Positions 43,176-50,759 of a stretch of 64,000 nucleotides of DNA are shown in pieces. The notes under the pieces were generated by a model. That model was not told where the DNA came from. It made no database searches and saw only the letters and a list, made by a program, of their open reading frames with translations. The stretch's first letter is position 1. Each line of letters begins with the position of its first letter. Made by a program: the position numbers and the translations under genes. The stretch is from NCBI RefSeq assembly GCF_014195095.1, contig NZ_JACIBC010000003.1, positions 372,001 through 436,000 of the forward strand, in the 5' to 3' direction. This DNA comes from Rhizobium sp. BK602 (GTDB lineage: Bacteria; Pseudomonadota; Alphaproteobacteria; Rhizobiales; Rhizobiaceae).

Positions 43176-44369
43176 ATGAAAACCGACAATCCACAAAAGT
43201 TGCGCGCCGACCGCGTCTGGCTGACCGAGGACGCCTGCGACCTCGACGATTTCCGTGCCCTGGCTGAAAAAGCCACAGTGCTGGCAGACTATCCAACCAC
43301 CGATCGCGTCGAGAAGAACATCCTGATCTACGATAGCCGCAAGGTGCTGTCAGCCATTGCCGATCCTCAAGGGCGCCGCGCCGTGCTTGCCGAAATCTGC
43401 GAGGCTTTCGGCGAAGGGCCGGGCGTCGTCGTCTTCAAGCACGCCTATGACGATCTCTCCGTGATCGATCGTGCCAGCGCCATCTTCGGCGACATCATCG
43501 AGGAGCAGCACCGCACCGCCACCGGCGGCGGCGACCATTTCGCCAAGCCCGGCGCCAATGACCGCATCTGGAATTCATTGGAGAAGCATTGCCTTGCCGA
43601 TCCGGAGAATTTCGCCCGATATTACGGCAACGCCATTGTCGCCATCGCCAGCGAAGCCTGGCTCGGACCGAGCTACCAGATGACGGCGCAGGTCAATCGC
43701 GTCAATCCCGGCGGCGCGGCCCAATCCGCCCATCGCGACTATCATCTCGGTTTCCAGACCTCGAAAGTCATCGAGCGGTTTCCGGCCCATGTCCACAGGC
43801 TCTCGCCGGTGCTGACGCTGCAAGGCGCGGTTGCCCATTGCGACATGCCGCTCGAAAGCGGGCCGACGCTGTTTTTGCCGCACAGCCAGACCTACGTGCC
43901 CGGTTATCTCGCCCTGAAGCGCCAGGAATTCCGCGATTATTTCGATCGCAACCATGTTCAGCTTCCGCTCGAAAAGGGTGATGTCGTCTTCTTCAATCCC
44001 GCCCTTTTCCACGCGGCCGGCACCAACCGCTCGGCCGATATCAAGCGCGTGGCAAACCTGCTGCAGGTTTCCTCCGCTTTCGGCCGCGCCATGGAAACGG
44101 TCAATCGCGAACGCATGAGCGCCCGCCTGTTCCCGGCACTGAAGACGTTGAGATCGGCAGCCAAGCTCTCCGAGGCGGAGGTATCGAACGCCGTCGCCGC
44201 CTGCGCCGAGGGCTATTCCTTCCCCACCAATCTCGACCGCGACCCGCCCGTCGGCGGTCTTGCCCCGAAGACGCAGGCACAGTTGATGCACGAGGCGCTG
44301 CAGGACAATTGGAGCGATGAGGCGTTCACCAAGGCGCTCGCTGAGCAGGCCGAAAAGAAGCTGACCTAG
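43176..44369 (+). CDS. Phytanoyl-CoA dioxygenase (PhyH) family Fe(II)/2-oxoglutarate oxygenase
   Basis: A 397-residue member of the PhyH family. The iron-binding HxD is H186-R-D188 in AAQSAHRDYHLG, and the distal histidine with the 2-oxoglutarate-binding arginine is in FFNPALFHAAGTNRS. Bacterial relatives hydroxylate small molecules such as ectoine, betaines or amino acids, so the substrate is not known. GGAGG lies eight bases before the ATG at 43176. It is followed by an SDR gene, and a stem-loop lies between them, which may lower expression of the second gene. The divergent LacI-type gene suggests induction by a sugar-like compound. Confidence 0.85.
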   Translation: MKTDNPQKLRADRVWLTEDACDLDDFRALAEKATVLADYPTTDRVEKNILIYDSRKVLSAIADPQGRRAVLAEICEAFGEGPGVVVFKHAYDDLSVIDRASAIFGDIIEEQHRTATGGGDHFAKPGANDRIWNSLEKHCLADPENFARYYGNAIVAIASEAWLGPSYQMTAQVNRVNPGGAAQSAHRDYHLGFQTSKVIERFPAHVHRLSPVLTLQGAVAHCDMPLESGPTLFLPHSQTYVPGYLALKRQEFRDYFDRNHVQLPLEKGDVVFFNPALFHAAGTNRSADIKRVANLLQVSSAFGRAMETVNRERMSARLFPALKTLRSAAKLSEAEVSNAVAACAEGYSFPTNLDRDPPVGGLAPKTQAQLMHEALQDNWSDEAFTKALAEQAEKKLT

Positions 44370-44404
44370 CGGCGACCGGCGACACCTCTTGCTTATTCAA
44401 CCAG

Positions 44405-44428
44405 GCCTCTCGCATTGCGAGGGGCTTT
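44405..44428 (+). terminator. Stem-loop between the PhyH and SDR genes, possible attenuator
   Basis: GCCTCTCGC (44405-44413) pairs with GCGAGGGGC (44417-44425) with one G-U pair around ATT, followed by TTTCC. Since the SDR gene follows in the same direction after 37 bases, partial termination is more likely than a full stop. Confidence 0.5.
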
Positions 44429-44464
44429 CCGCATACCCATCGAACCATTTCCGGGAGGAACCCT

Positions 44465-45286
44465 ATGAGCACGGACCACAGCCGCCTCGACGGCAAGATC
44501 GCCATCGTCACCGGCGGCACGCAGGGACTGGGCGCCATCATCGCCCGCCTGTTCGCCGAGCGCGGCGCCAAAGGCATCGTCATCTGCGGCCGCAACGAGG
44601 CGAAGGGCAAGGCCAAGGCGGATGAAATCGCCGCGGCGACGGGCGCGAAGGTCGTCTACGTCAAGGCCGATCTCGGCAATGTCGAGGATGCCCGCAATGT
44701 CGTCCATGCCTGCGACCGGACCTTCGGCCGTGTCGACGCGCTGGCGAATGCCGCGGCGATCACCGATCGCGGCACCATCCTCGACACCAGCCCGGAACTC
44801 TTCGACACGATGTTCGCCGTCAATGTCCGCGCACCGTTCTTCCTGATGCAGGAGACCGTCAAGATCATGCGGCGCGAGGCGATCGAAGGCACGATCGTCA
44901 ATATCGGCTCGATGTCCGCCAAGGCGGGCCAGCCCTTCATCGCCGCCTATTGCGCCTCCAAGGGCGCGCTGGAAACATTGACGAAGAACACGGCCTATTC
45001 GCTCCTGCGCAACCGCATCCGCGTCAATGGCCTCAATATTGGCTGGATGGCCTCCGAAGGCGAGGACCGGATTCAAAGGGAATATCACGACGCGCCATCC
45101 GACTGGCTGGAAAAGGCAGCGGCGAGCCAGCCCTTCGGCCGTCTCGTCGATCCGCAGGAGGTGGCGCGCGCCTGCGCCTATCTCTCATCGGCCGAATCCG
45201 GCCTGATGACCGGCTCCGTCATCTGCTTTGATCAATCGATCTGGGGCGCCTATGACGGATCACCGCATCCGGCCGCACCGCTCTGA
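44465..45286 (+). CDS. Short-chain dehydrogenase/reductase
   Basis: A 273-residue classical SDR. The Rossmann motif is VTGGTQGLGAIIA (residues 15-27), with NAAAITDRG in place of the usual NNAG, the catalytic serine in NIGSMSAKAG and the YxxxK pair in AAYCASKGA. An arginine after the second strand (CGRNEAKG) points to NADP(H). GGGAGGAA stands before the ATG. It probably acts after the PhyH-type oxygenase on a hydroxylated intermediate. The substrate is not known. Confidence 0.87.
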   Translation: MSTDHSRLDGKIAIVTGGTQGLGAIIARLFAERGAKGIVICGRNEAKGKAKADEIAAATGAKVVYVKADLGNVEDARNVVHACDRTFGRVDALANAAAITDRGTILDTSPELFDTMFAVNVRAPFFLMQETVKIMRREAIEGTIVNIGSMSAKAGQPFIAAYCASKGALETLTKNTAYSLLRNRIRVNGLNIGWMASEGEDRIQREYHDAPSDWLEKAAASQPFGRLVDPQEVARACAYLSSAESGLMTGSVICFDQSIWGAYDGSPHPAAPL

Positions 45287-45379
45287 CAAGCTGGAAATCG
45301 CGGCGGTTTTCCACACCGGAAGGACTCCCGGAGCCATCCGAGCCCGTATAGCGCGGCCTCGGCAACTCGGATCGACCGT

Positions 45380-46624
45380 CTAGAGATCCTCGAGCTCGAG
45401 CAGCTCGTCCAATGTCTGGCGCCGGCGGATCAGCCGGTGCTTTCCCTGGTCCAGAAGCACTTCAGGAGCATAAAGCCGGCTATTGTAGTTCGACGACATG
45501 GTCGCGCCATAGGCGCCGGTCCCGTGAAAGACGAGATAATCGCCGACATGCGTTTCGGGCAGATCCCGGCGCTCCACCGTGCCAAATTCCGTCTGCGTGA
45601 AGACGTCTCCGGATTCACACAAGGGGCCGGCAACGACGGTCGGCAGCGTGGCCGTGGACCGTTCGCGCGGTTCCGCATTGGGAATGACGGATATATGGTG
45701 ATAGCTGCCATACATGGCGGGTCTGGCAAGATCGCTGAAACCGGCATCGACCAGCGTGAACCTGTTGCTGCCCATGATCTTGACCGCACGTACCTCCGCC
45801 AGGAGCACGCCGGAATCGGCCGTCAGGAAACGTCCGGGCTCGATCTCCAGCCGGACCGGGTGCCCGACATGCGCCTCGACCTGCCGGCGCGCCTCGTCCC
45901 ACAGCGAGAAATAGTGAGCGGGATCGATCTCCTCCTCCCCTTGCTTATAGGGCACGGAAAGCCCGCCGCCGGCGGAAATCGCTTCAAGATCGATATCGAG
46001 ATCGCGGCAGAAGCCGACCATCGCGCCGCAAACGCGCTGCAGATGCCCATAATCGACGCCCGAGCCGATATGCATGTGCAGGCCGACGAGCGTCAGGGAG
46101 TGCTCGCGCACGGCCGCGACCGCCTCGTGCAGCTGTTCGAACCAGATGCCGTGCTTGCTGTTTTCGCCGCCGGTATTGGTCTTGTTGCTGTGGCCATGGC
46201 CGAAGCCGGGGTTGACGCGCAGCCAGACCCGGTGCCCCGGCGAGCGCGGACCGAGCTGATGCAGCATGTCGATCGAGCCAATATTGACCTCGATGCCGTC
46301 GGCCACAACACGATCAAGGGTCGGACGATCGAAGACATCCGCGGTGAAAACGATCTCGGCCGCGCCGTCAGCGCCATGGGCGGCAAAGCCCGCGCGCACG
46401 GCCCGCTCGATCTCGCCGAGGCTGACGGCATCGACGTGGACGCCCTGGTTGCGCATCTCCCGCAGGATATGAATGTTCGAACAGGCCTTCTGGGCAAAGC
46501 GGATGACATCGAAAGCGGATAACTGCGCAACGCGGCGGCGGATGGCTTCGGCATCATAGACCCATAGCGGCGTACCATATTCGGCGGCGAGCGTGGTCAG
46601 GGTATCGTTGGAAGGGATGGTCAT
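45380..46624 (-). CDS. lysA: Diaminopimelate decarboxylase, E. coli-type LysA
   Basis: A 414-residue PLP-dependent fold-type III decarboxylase that makes L-lysine from meso-diaminopimelate. The PLP lysine is in IRFAQKACSNIHILREM (near residue 43); later motifs are HSNKTNTGGENSKHGIW, GLHMHIGSGVDYGHL, EIEPGRFL, and AGPLCESGDVFTQ with GAYGATMSSNYNSR. It closely resembles the E. coli enzyme along its whole length. A rhizobium would be expected to have a housekeeping LysA elsewhere, so this copy probably feeds lysine to the siderophore genes beside it. The start at 46624 gives the family length; the upstream open frame is ignored. Confidence 0.9.
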   Translation of the reverse strand: MTIPSNDTLTTLAAEYGTPLWVYDAEAIRRRVAQLSAFDVIRFAQKACSNIHILREMRNQGVHVDAVSLGEIERAVRAGFAAHGADGAAEIVFTADVFDRPTLDRVVADGIEVNIGSIDMLHQLGPRSPGHRVWLRVNPGFGHGHSNKTNTGGENSKHGIWFEQLHEAVAAVREHSLTLVGLHMHIGSGVDYGHLQRVCGAMVGFCRDLDIDLEAISAGGGLSVPYKQGEEEIDPAHYFSLWDEARRQVEAHVGHPVRLEIEPGRFLTADSGVLLAEVRAVKIMGSNRFTLVDAGFSDLARPAMYGSYHHISVIPNAEPRERSTATLPTVVAGPLCESGDVFTQTEFGTVERRDLPETHVGDYLVFHGTGAYGATMSSNYNSRLYAPEVLLDQGKHRLIRRRQTLDELLELEDL

Positions 46625-46664
46625 TGTCTCTCGGTCGGTTTGGAGGATGCGGCGCGACAGTAAT

Positions 46665-46695
46665 ACGGGCGGAATGCAGTTGCCACTCCGCCCGT
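46665..46695. terminator. Hairpin between the PLP-enzyme gene and lysA
   Basis: ACGGGCGGA (46665-46673) pairs perfectly with TCCGCCCGT (46687-46695) around a 13-base loop. In the minus direction no T-run follows, so it may act as a partial terminator or an RNA-stability element before lysA rather than a full stop. Confidence 0.45.
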
Positions 46696-46727
46696 CTCGC
46701 ATTTTTTTGTCAAAGCTTCGGAAAGCT

Positions 46728-47909
46728 TTACTTCGCAGCGGCAGCCAATGCCTGCTCCAGATCGGCGATGACGTTCTTGGCATCGTGAAGACCGACATTC
46801 AGGCGGATCGTCCGCTCGCTGACGCCGAAGCGCGCAAAGACATTCGTCTCCGGCGAAATGCTCAGAGCGGCCTTGGCCGGCACGACGAGGCTTTCCGGCC
46901 CGCCCCAGCTGACGCCGATCCGCACGAGCCGCAGGGCGTCGACGAAAGTGGCGACATCGATATTCTCGGCCACCTCGAAGGAGAAGAGCCCGCCAAACCC
47001 GCTGAAGGTCTTCTTGCCGGCATGGTCCGCAAAAGCCGGATGCATGACATTCCCCACCGCGCTGGAGGATTTCAGCCAGTTGGCCACCTCAAGGCCCGCT
47101 TCATGATGATGGCGTATGCGGAACGGCAGGGTTTCGAGATTGCGCAGCACGAGCCAGGCTTCGAATGGCGCGAGTTTGGCCCCGGTATAGGGATAGATCT
47201 CGCTGTTGATCTTGGCGATCAGCTCGCGCGATCCGGCAACGAGGCCGGCAACCGTATCGCTCTGGCCGCCCAGATATTTCGATGCCGCATGGATCACCAG
47301 ATCGATGCCGACGGCAAGCGGGTTCTGGTAGAGCGGCGTCGCCCAGGAATTATCGACGATGGTGATGACCCCATGGCGGCGGGCCGCCTCGGCGATGGCG
47401 GTCAGATCCTGCAGCTCGAACACCATCGAGGTCGGATTTTCCAGATAGGCGAGCTTGGCGCCGGGCAACGCCGCCAGCATCGCCTCGGTGTCGGTGCCGT
47501 CGACATAATCGACAATGACGCCGAAGCGTTTCAGCACCTTCTCGAAGAAGCGGAAGGCGTCGCTATAGACATGCCGGACGGTGACGATCCGGTCGCCGGG
47601 TCCGACGAAGGCAAGCACGGACGCGGCGATGGCGCCCATGCCGCTCGCAAAGGCGCGGGCTTCCTCGGCCCCTTCCATCTCGGCGATCCGGCGCTCCAGC
47701 AGCATCACCGTCGGATTGTCGCCGCGTGAATAGATCGGCTTCTTCGAGCGGCCGGCAAAGACGTCCTCAAGCTCCTTGTAGCTGTCGAACAGGAACAGCG
47801 ACGTCTGGTAGATCGGCGGTACGGCCGCATCGAACGGATCGTCCCGTACAGGCAGGAGCTGTTCCGGGATGGCTCTTTGATAGGCATCAAACCTGGGGGT
47901 CTCGTTCAT
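46728..47909 (-). CDS. Cys/Met metabolism PLP-dependent enzyme (MetB/MetC family)
   Basis: A 393-residue fold-type I PLP enzyme. Signature parts are PIYQTSLFLFDSY, YSRGDNPTVMLLERRIAEMEGAE, the FASGMGAIAASVLAF phosphate-binding turn, VDNSWATPLYQNPL and the PLP lysine in IHAASKYLGGQSD. The family covers cystathionine gamma-synthase, beta- and gamma-lyases and homoserine sulfhydrylases. Its place between a siderophore exporter and lysA is odd for methionine metabolism. It may have been recruited to the siderophore, for example in alpha-carbon epimerisation, but that is only a guess. It lies 15 bases after the MATE gene. Confidence 0.85.
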   Translation of the reverse strand: MNETPRFDAYQRAIPEQLLPVRDDPFDAAVPPIYQTSLFLFDSYKELEDVFAGRSKKPIYSRGDNPTVMLLERRIAEMEGAEEARAFASGMGAIAASVLAFVGPGDRIVTVRHVYSDAFRFFEKVLKRFGVIVDYVDGTDTEAMLAALPGAKLAYLENPTSMVFELQDLTAIAEAARRHGVITIVDNSWATPLYQNPLAVGIDLVIHAASKYLGGQSDTVAGLVAGSRELIAKINSEIYPYTGAKLAPFEAWLVLRNLETLPFRIRHHHEAGLEVANWLKSSSAVGNVMHPAFADHAGKKTFSGFGGLFSFEVAENIDVATFVDALRLVRIGVSWGGPESLVVPAKAALSISPETNVFARFGVSERTIRLNVGLHDAKNVIADLEQALAAAAK

Positions 47910-47924
47910 GGCGTTCCTCGTTTT

Positions 47925-49292
47925 TCAGGGATTGAGTGTCGGTTGGCCGACCAGTCGGCCTGGGCTTGTCGGAAGGATGGCCAGCCATTCGCGCCGGGCA
48001 ACGACGAGGCCGATCATGGCGGCGAGAATCGCGGCCGCCGCCGGGGCAAGGGCTACGCCGGCAAAACCCATCCAGAGCGGCAGCAGCAGCAGGAACGGGA
48101 TCAGCACGTAGCCCTGCGGTGCGAGCCCAACCAGGGCGGAAAGACCCGCCCTGCCCCGCGACTGCAGCATGACCAGCAGAACCGACTGGAACGCCGCCAG
48201 CGGAAAGATCGGAAACAGCGCCCGCAGGCAATCGGCCGCCTGGGCGGCTACTGCTGGACTATCGGTGAACAGACGGGCGATGGGTTCGGCCGCAAGGAAC
48301 AGCAGCACGGCGTAAAGCGTCGCAACCGGGATCGTCACCGCCAGCATCAGGCGCACGATGGCCTTGACGCGGGTGTGATCGCCGGCCCCAAAGGCATGAC
48401 TGACGACGCTTTGCGCGCCGAGGCAGAAGCCGAAGACGGGAAGCTGGCCGAGGGTCATGAGGCGGATGGCGATCGCGGTGGCGGCAACGCCGGCGTCGCC
48501 GCCATGAACGGCCGCCTCGCGCAGAAAGGCAACGAAACCGAGGCCGGTAACGATGCTGGTTGCGGCCGCGGGAACACCGATCCGCGCAATCGGCCGCAGC
48601 AGCCCGACATGCAGCAATTGCGCCCTAACCCTGACCATGCCCCAGCCGCGCAGGAAATAGACGGCATAGCAGACAAGAGCGGCGACAGCCGAAAGGATCG
48701 TCGCGAAAGCGGCTCCCGCCTCGCGGAAATCGAAGAGGAAGATGAAGACCGGATCGAGAATGGCGTTGAGCGCGAAGCTCGAAATCAGCACGATCATCGA
48801 GAAGCGCGAATTTCCCTCGGCGATCGCGATGAAATCGCAGACCGTCTGCAGCAGCCCGAGCGTGACGCCGATCGCCACCAGCCGCCCATAGGTGAGACCG
48901 GGAGCGAGTAGCTCGTCACCGGCACCCAATACGCCGACGAAACTGGGTAGCCCGAGATAGATGAGCACCGACAGGACGATACCGATCGGCACCGTTGCCG
49001 CCAATGCCGTCACCGCCACCGAGGAGGCTCCGCTCACATCGCCCTCGCCGAGACGCCGCGCCAGCAGCGTGGCAAGCCCGATGCCCAGCCCCTGGCCGGT
49101 TGCCGCAACCAGCAGGAACAAGGGCATGACCAGGCTGATGCCGGCCAGCACCTCCGGCCCGAGCGCACCCAGAAAAATCGCGTTGACGGCATGATGGCCG
49201 GCGCTTGCCGCCAATCCGGCCACCGCCGGCAGCGCGACCGTCAGAACGAGCCGCATCAGACGCGGATCGTTCATATCGACGGCAGCTTTCAT
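47925..49292 (-). CDS. MATE-family efflux transporter, probable siderophore exporter
   Basis: A 455-residue inner-membrane protein with twelve predicted helices in two related halves, typical of MATE exporters (VALPAVAGLAASAGHHAVNAIFLGALG at the start, and the second-half MTLGQLPVFGFCLGAQSVVSHAFGAGD). MATE proteins drive drug-like molecules out with Na+ or H+. It starts in an ATGA overlap with the acyltransferase gene, so it is made together with a siderophore enzyme; export of the finished siderophore is the likely role. Confidence 0.88.
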   Translation of the reverse strand: MKAAVDMNDPRLMRLVLTVALPAVAGLAASAGHHAVNAIFLGALGPEVLAGISLVMPLFLLVAATGQGLGIGLATLLARRLGEGDVSGASSVAVTALAATVPIGIVLSVLIYLGLPSFVGVLGAGDELLAPGLTYGRLVAIGVTLGLLQTVCDFIAIAEGNSRFSMIVLISSFALNAILDPVFIFLFDFREAGAAFATILSAVAALVCYAVYFLRGWGMVRVRAQLLHVGLLRPIARIGVPAAATSIVTGLGFVAFLREAAVHGGDAGVAATAIAIRLMTLGQLPVFGFCLGAQSVVSHAFGAGDHTRVKAIVRLMLAVTIPVATLYAVLLFLAAEPIARLFTDSPAVAAQAADCLRALFPIFPLAAFQSVLLVMLQSRGRAGLSALVGLAPQGYVLIPFLLLLPLWMGFAGVALAPAAAAILAAMIGLVVARREWLAILPTSPGRLVGQPTLNP

Positions 49293-50437
49293 CGTGCCGC
49301 TTCCCGGATGAGCGAGCCGAGCGCCGGCAAGCCGTCTTCCCCGGTCAGGCCGGAAAGATCGGGCGACAGCAGCCGGTCCATGAAGAACCGCTCGCGCAGG
49401 AGCATCACCAGCAAGGCCTTCTTGTGCGGGAACTGGATGTGCTTAACCTTGGCGAAACCGGATCGGTCGAGATTGCGGATCTGCTGGTGATGATGGTGGA
49501 TCGGCTCGCCGACGATGCGGCGCGTGCGCGGATCGGCCAGGAACATGTAATGCATCAGCGACGGCAGCCAGGCGCTGACGAAGGCCTTGCCACGGAAGGC
49601 ATCCTCGCCGATCGCCACATGCCAGCCGCGATCATGGCCATCCGCCTCGTAATGCGGGCCGATGCGGTCCTCCTTGGCCCAGTAGAGTTCGAAATAGCCG
49701 AAGGGTACGCCGCCGAAGGTCCCGATCAGCGGCAACGTGCGGGGATCGGCCAGCCGGCTGGCGATGAAATCGCGATGATAGGAAAGCTCGCCATTGTCCT
49801 CCCAGATCGCCGCCACGCGCGGATCGTTCATCCAGCGGTGAAAATGCGGAAGATCCGCCTCGATATCGGCGACATGAAAGCCAAGCGGCGTGTTCAGCCA
49901 GGGAATGAACCGGTTATAGACAGAGCCGACCGGCTTCGGCGGCCGCCGGGGATGCAGGACGCCATTCGTCAGGACCGGTGTGTCGGGATAGACGGCGGGA
50001 TTGCCTCCCAGCCAAGGCTTCGCCTGCTGGAAGAAGGCTTCCGGACGCACGACAAGGCGCTCGTCGCAACGCTCGACCGCACCCGATGCCGGCAAGCGTC
50101 CCAAAACAACCTCATCTCCAATGGCAAGCTCGACATGGCCCGGCTCCGGATTGCAGGCCAGGACTGCATCCAGCACGGCATTGACGATGTCCTCGGCAGC
50201 AAGCTCCGTGGTCTGCGACACTGTGTCGAATGTCAGCCGCGGGTTCAAAGCGCCTGAAAAACGCCCTGAAGCAACCTCGCGCCCCTGATGCTTGACGCGG
50301 AAACCATCGGGCACCGGCAGAACCACGACCGGCAGGCCGAGCGCGAGCGCATGGCTGGCAAAGCCCTCGGGCGGCAGGCGCGGCCCCAATGATCGGCCAG
50401 CCGCGGTTTCACGCGGTGTTGCAACAAAAGCATCCAT
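49289..50437 (-). CDS. IucB/VbsA-like N-hydroxy-amino acid acyltransferase
   Basis: A 382-residue protein with a GNAT-type C-terminal domain of the siderophore acyltransferase group (IucB, RhbD, VbsA). Hallmarks are HFHRWMNDPRVAAIWED, FGYFELYWAKEDRIGPHY and the RGWHVAIGEDAFRGKAF acyl-CoA-binding turn, ending with FAKVKHIQFPHKKALLVML. It should acylate the hydroxylated side-chain amine made by the N-hydroxylase; the acyl donor may be (R)-3-hydroxybutyryl-CoA, given the SDR at the end of the locus. The start at 50437 has GGAG upstream; the longer frame is not used. It diverges from the NRPS gene. Confidence 0.85.
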   Translation of the reverse strand: MDAFVATPRETAAGRSLGPRLPPEGFASHALALGLPVVVLPVPDGFRVKHQGREVASGRFSGALNPRLTFDTVSQTTELAAEDIVNAVLDAVLACNPEPGHVELAIGDEVVLGRLPASGAVERCDERLVVRPEAFFQQAKPWLGGNPAVYPDTPVLTNGVLHPRRPPKPVGSVYNRFIPWLNTPLGFHVADIEADLPHFHRWMNDPRVAAIWEDNGELSYHRDFIASRLADPRTLPLIGTFGGVPFGYFELYWAKEDRIGPHYEADGHDRGWHVAIGEDAFRGKAFVSAWLPSLMHYMFLADPRTRRIVGEPIHHHHQQIRNLDRSGFAKVKHIQFPHKKALLVMLLRERFFMDRLLSPDLSGLTGEDGLPALGSLIREAAR

Positions 50438-50759
50438 TTTCAGTCTCCAAATCCTGGCTCGTGCCAGCCAGCGCCCGCAAGATCGGGCGCAGCGTTGATC
50501 CCGCAGAGACGAATGGCGGAAGCTGGAATTCAAAATATTTCTCAAATTTATTTTTCAAATTTTTTCTGAATTTCGGATCTTCCCGTTCGTCTTACAGCCG
50601 CATCGAATTTAGAAACGAAAACATCCAATACAAAACTGAATAATCATAAGTATTATTAATATAAATACTTATGAACACTCACCATGCGCGAAATTATAAA
50701 TGACATGATTTCGCGATTTCGATTGCTGCTTCAATTGCAACTCGGAGACCTGCAAAGAG
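50438..50759. promoter_or_regulatory. Divergent AT-rich control region of the siderophore genes
   Basis: The 322-base gap between the acyltransferase and NRPS genes is far more AT-rich than the rest of the window. It holds the perfect palindrome at 50644-50674. No TGA-N9-TCA iron-responsive operator was found here, which would fit control through the ECF sigma factor instead. I could not identify the -35 and -10 of that sigma factor with confidence. Confidence 0.5.
50644..50674. promoter_or_regulatory. 31-bp perfect palindrome upstream of the NRPS gene
   Basis: TCATAAGTATT (50644-50654) and AATACTTATGA (50664-50674) are 11-bp perfect arms around a nine-base AT spacer. It ends 85 bases before the NRPS start and is a strong candidate operator for a dimeric regulator; the regulator is not known. 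Confidence 0.55.

Noticed and set aside
46665..46695. Plus-strand Rho-independent terminator with the T-run at 46702-46708
   Set aside because: No plus-strand gene ends here and the T-run is six bases away from the stem; in the minus direction, where genes run, no T-run follows.
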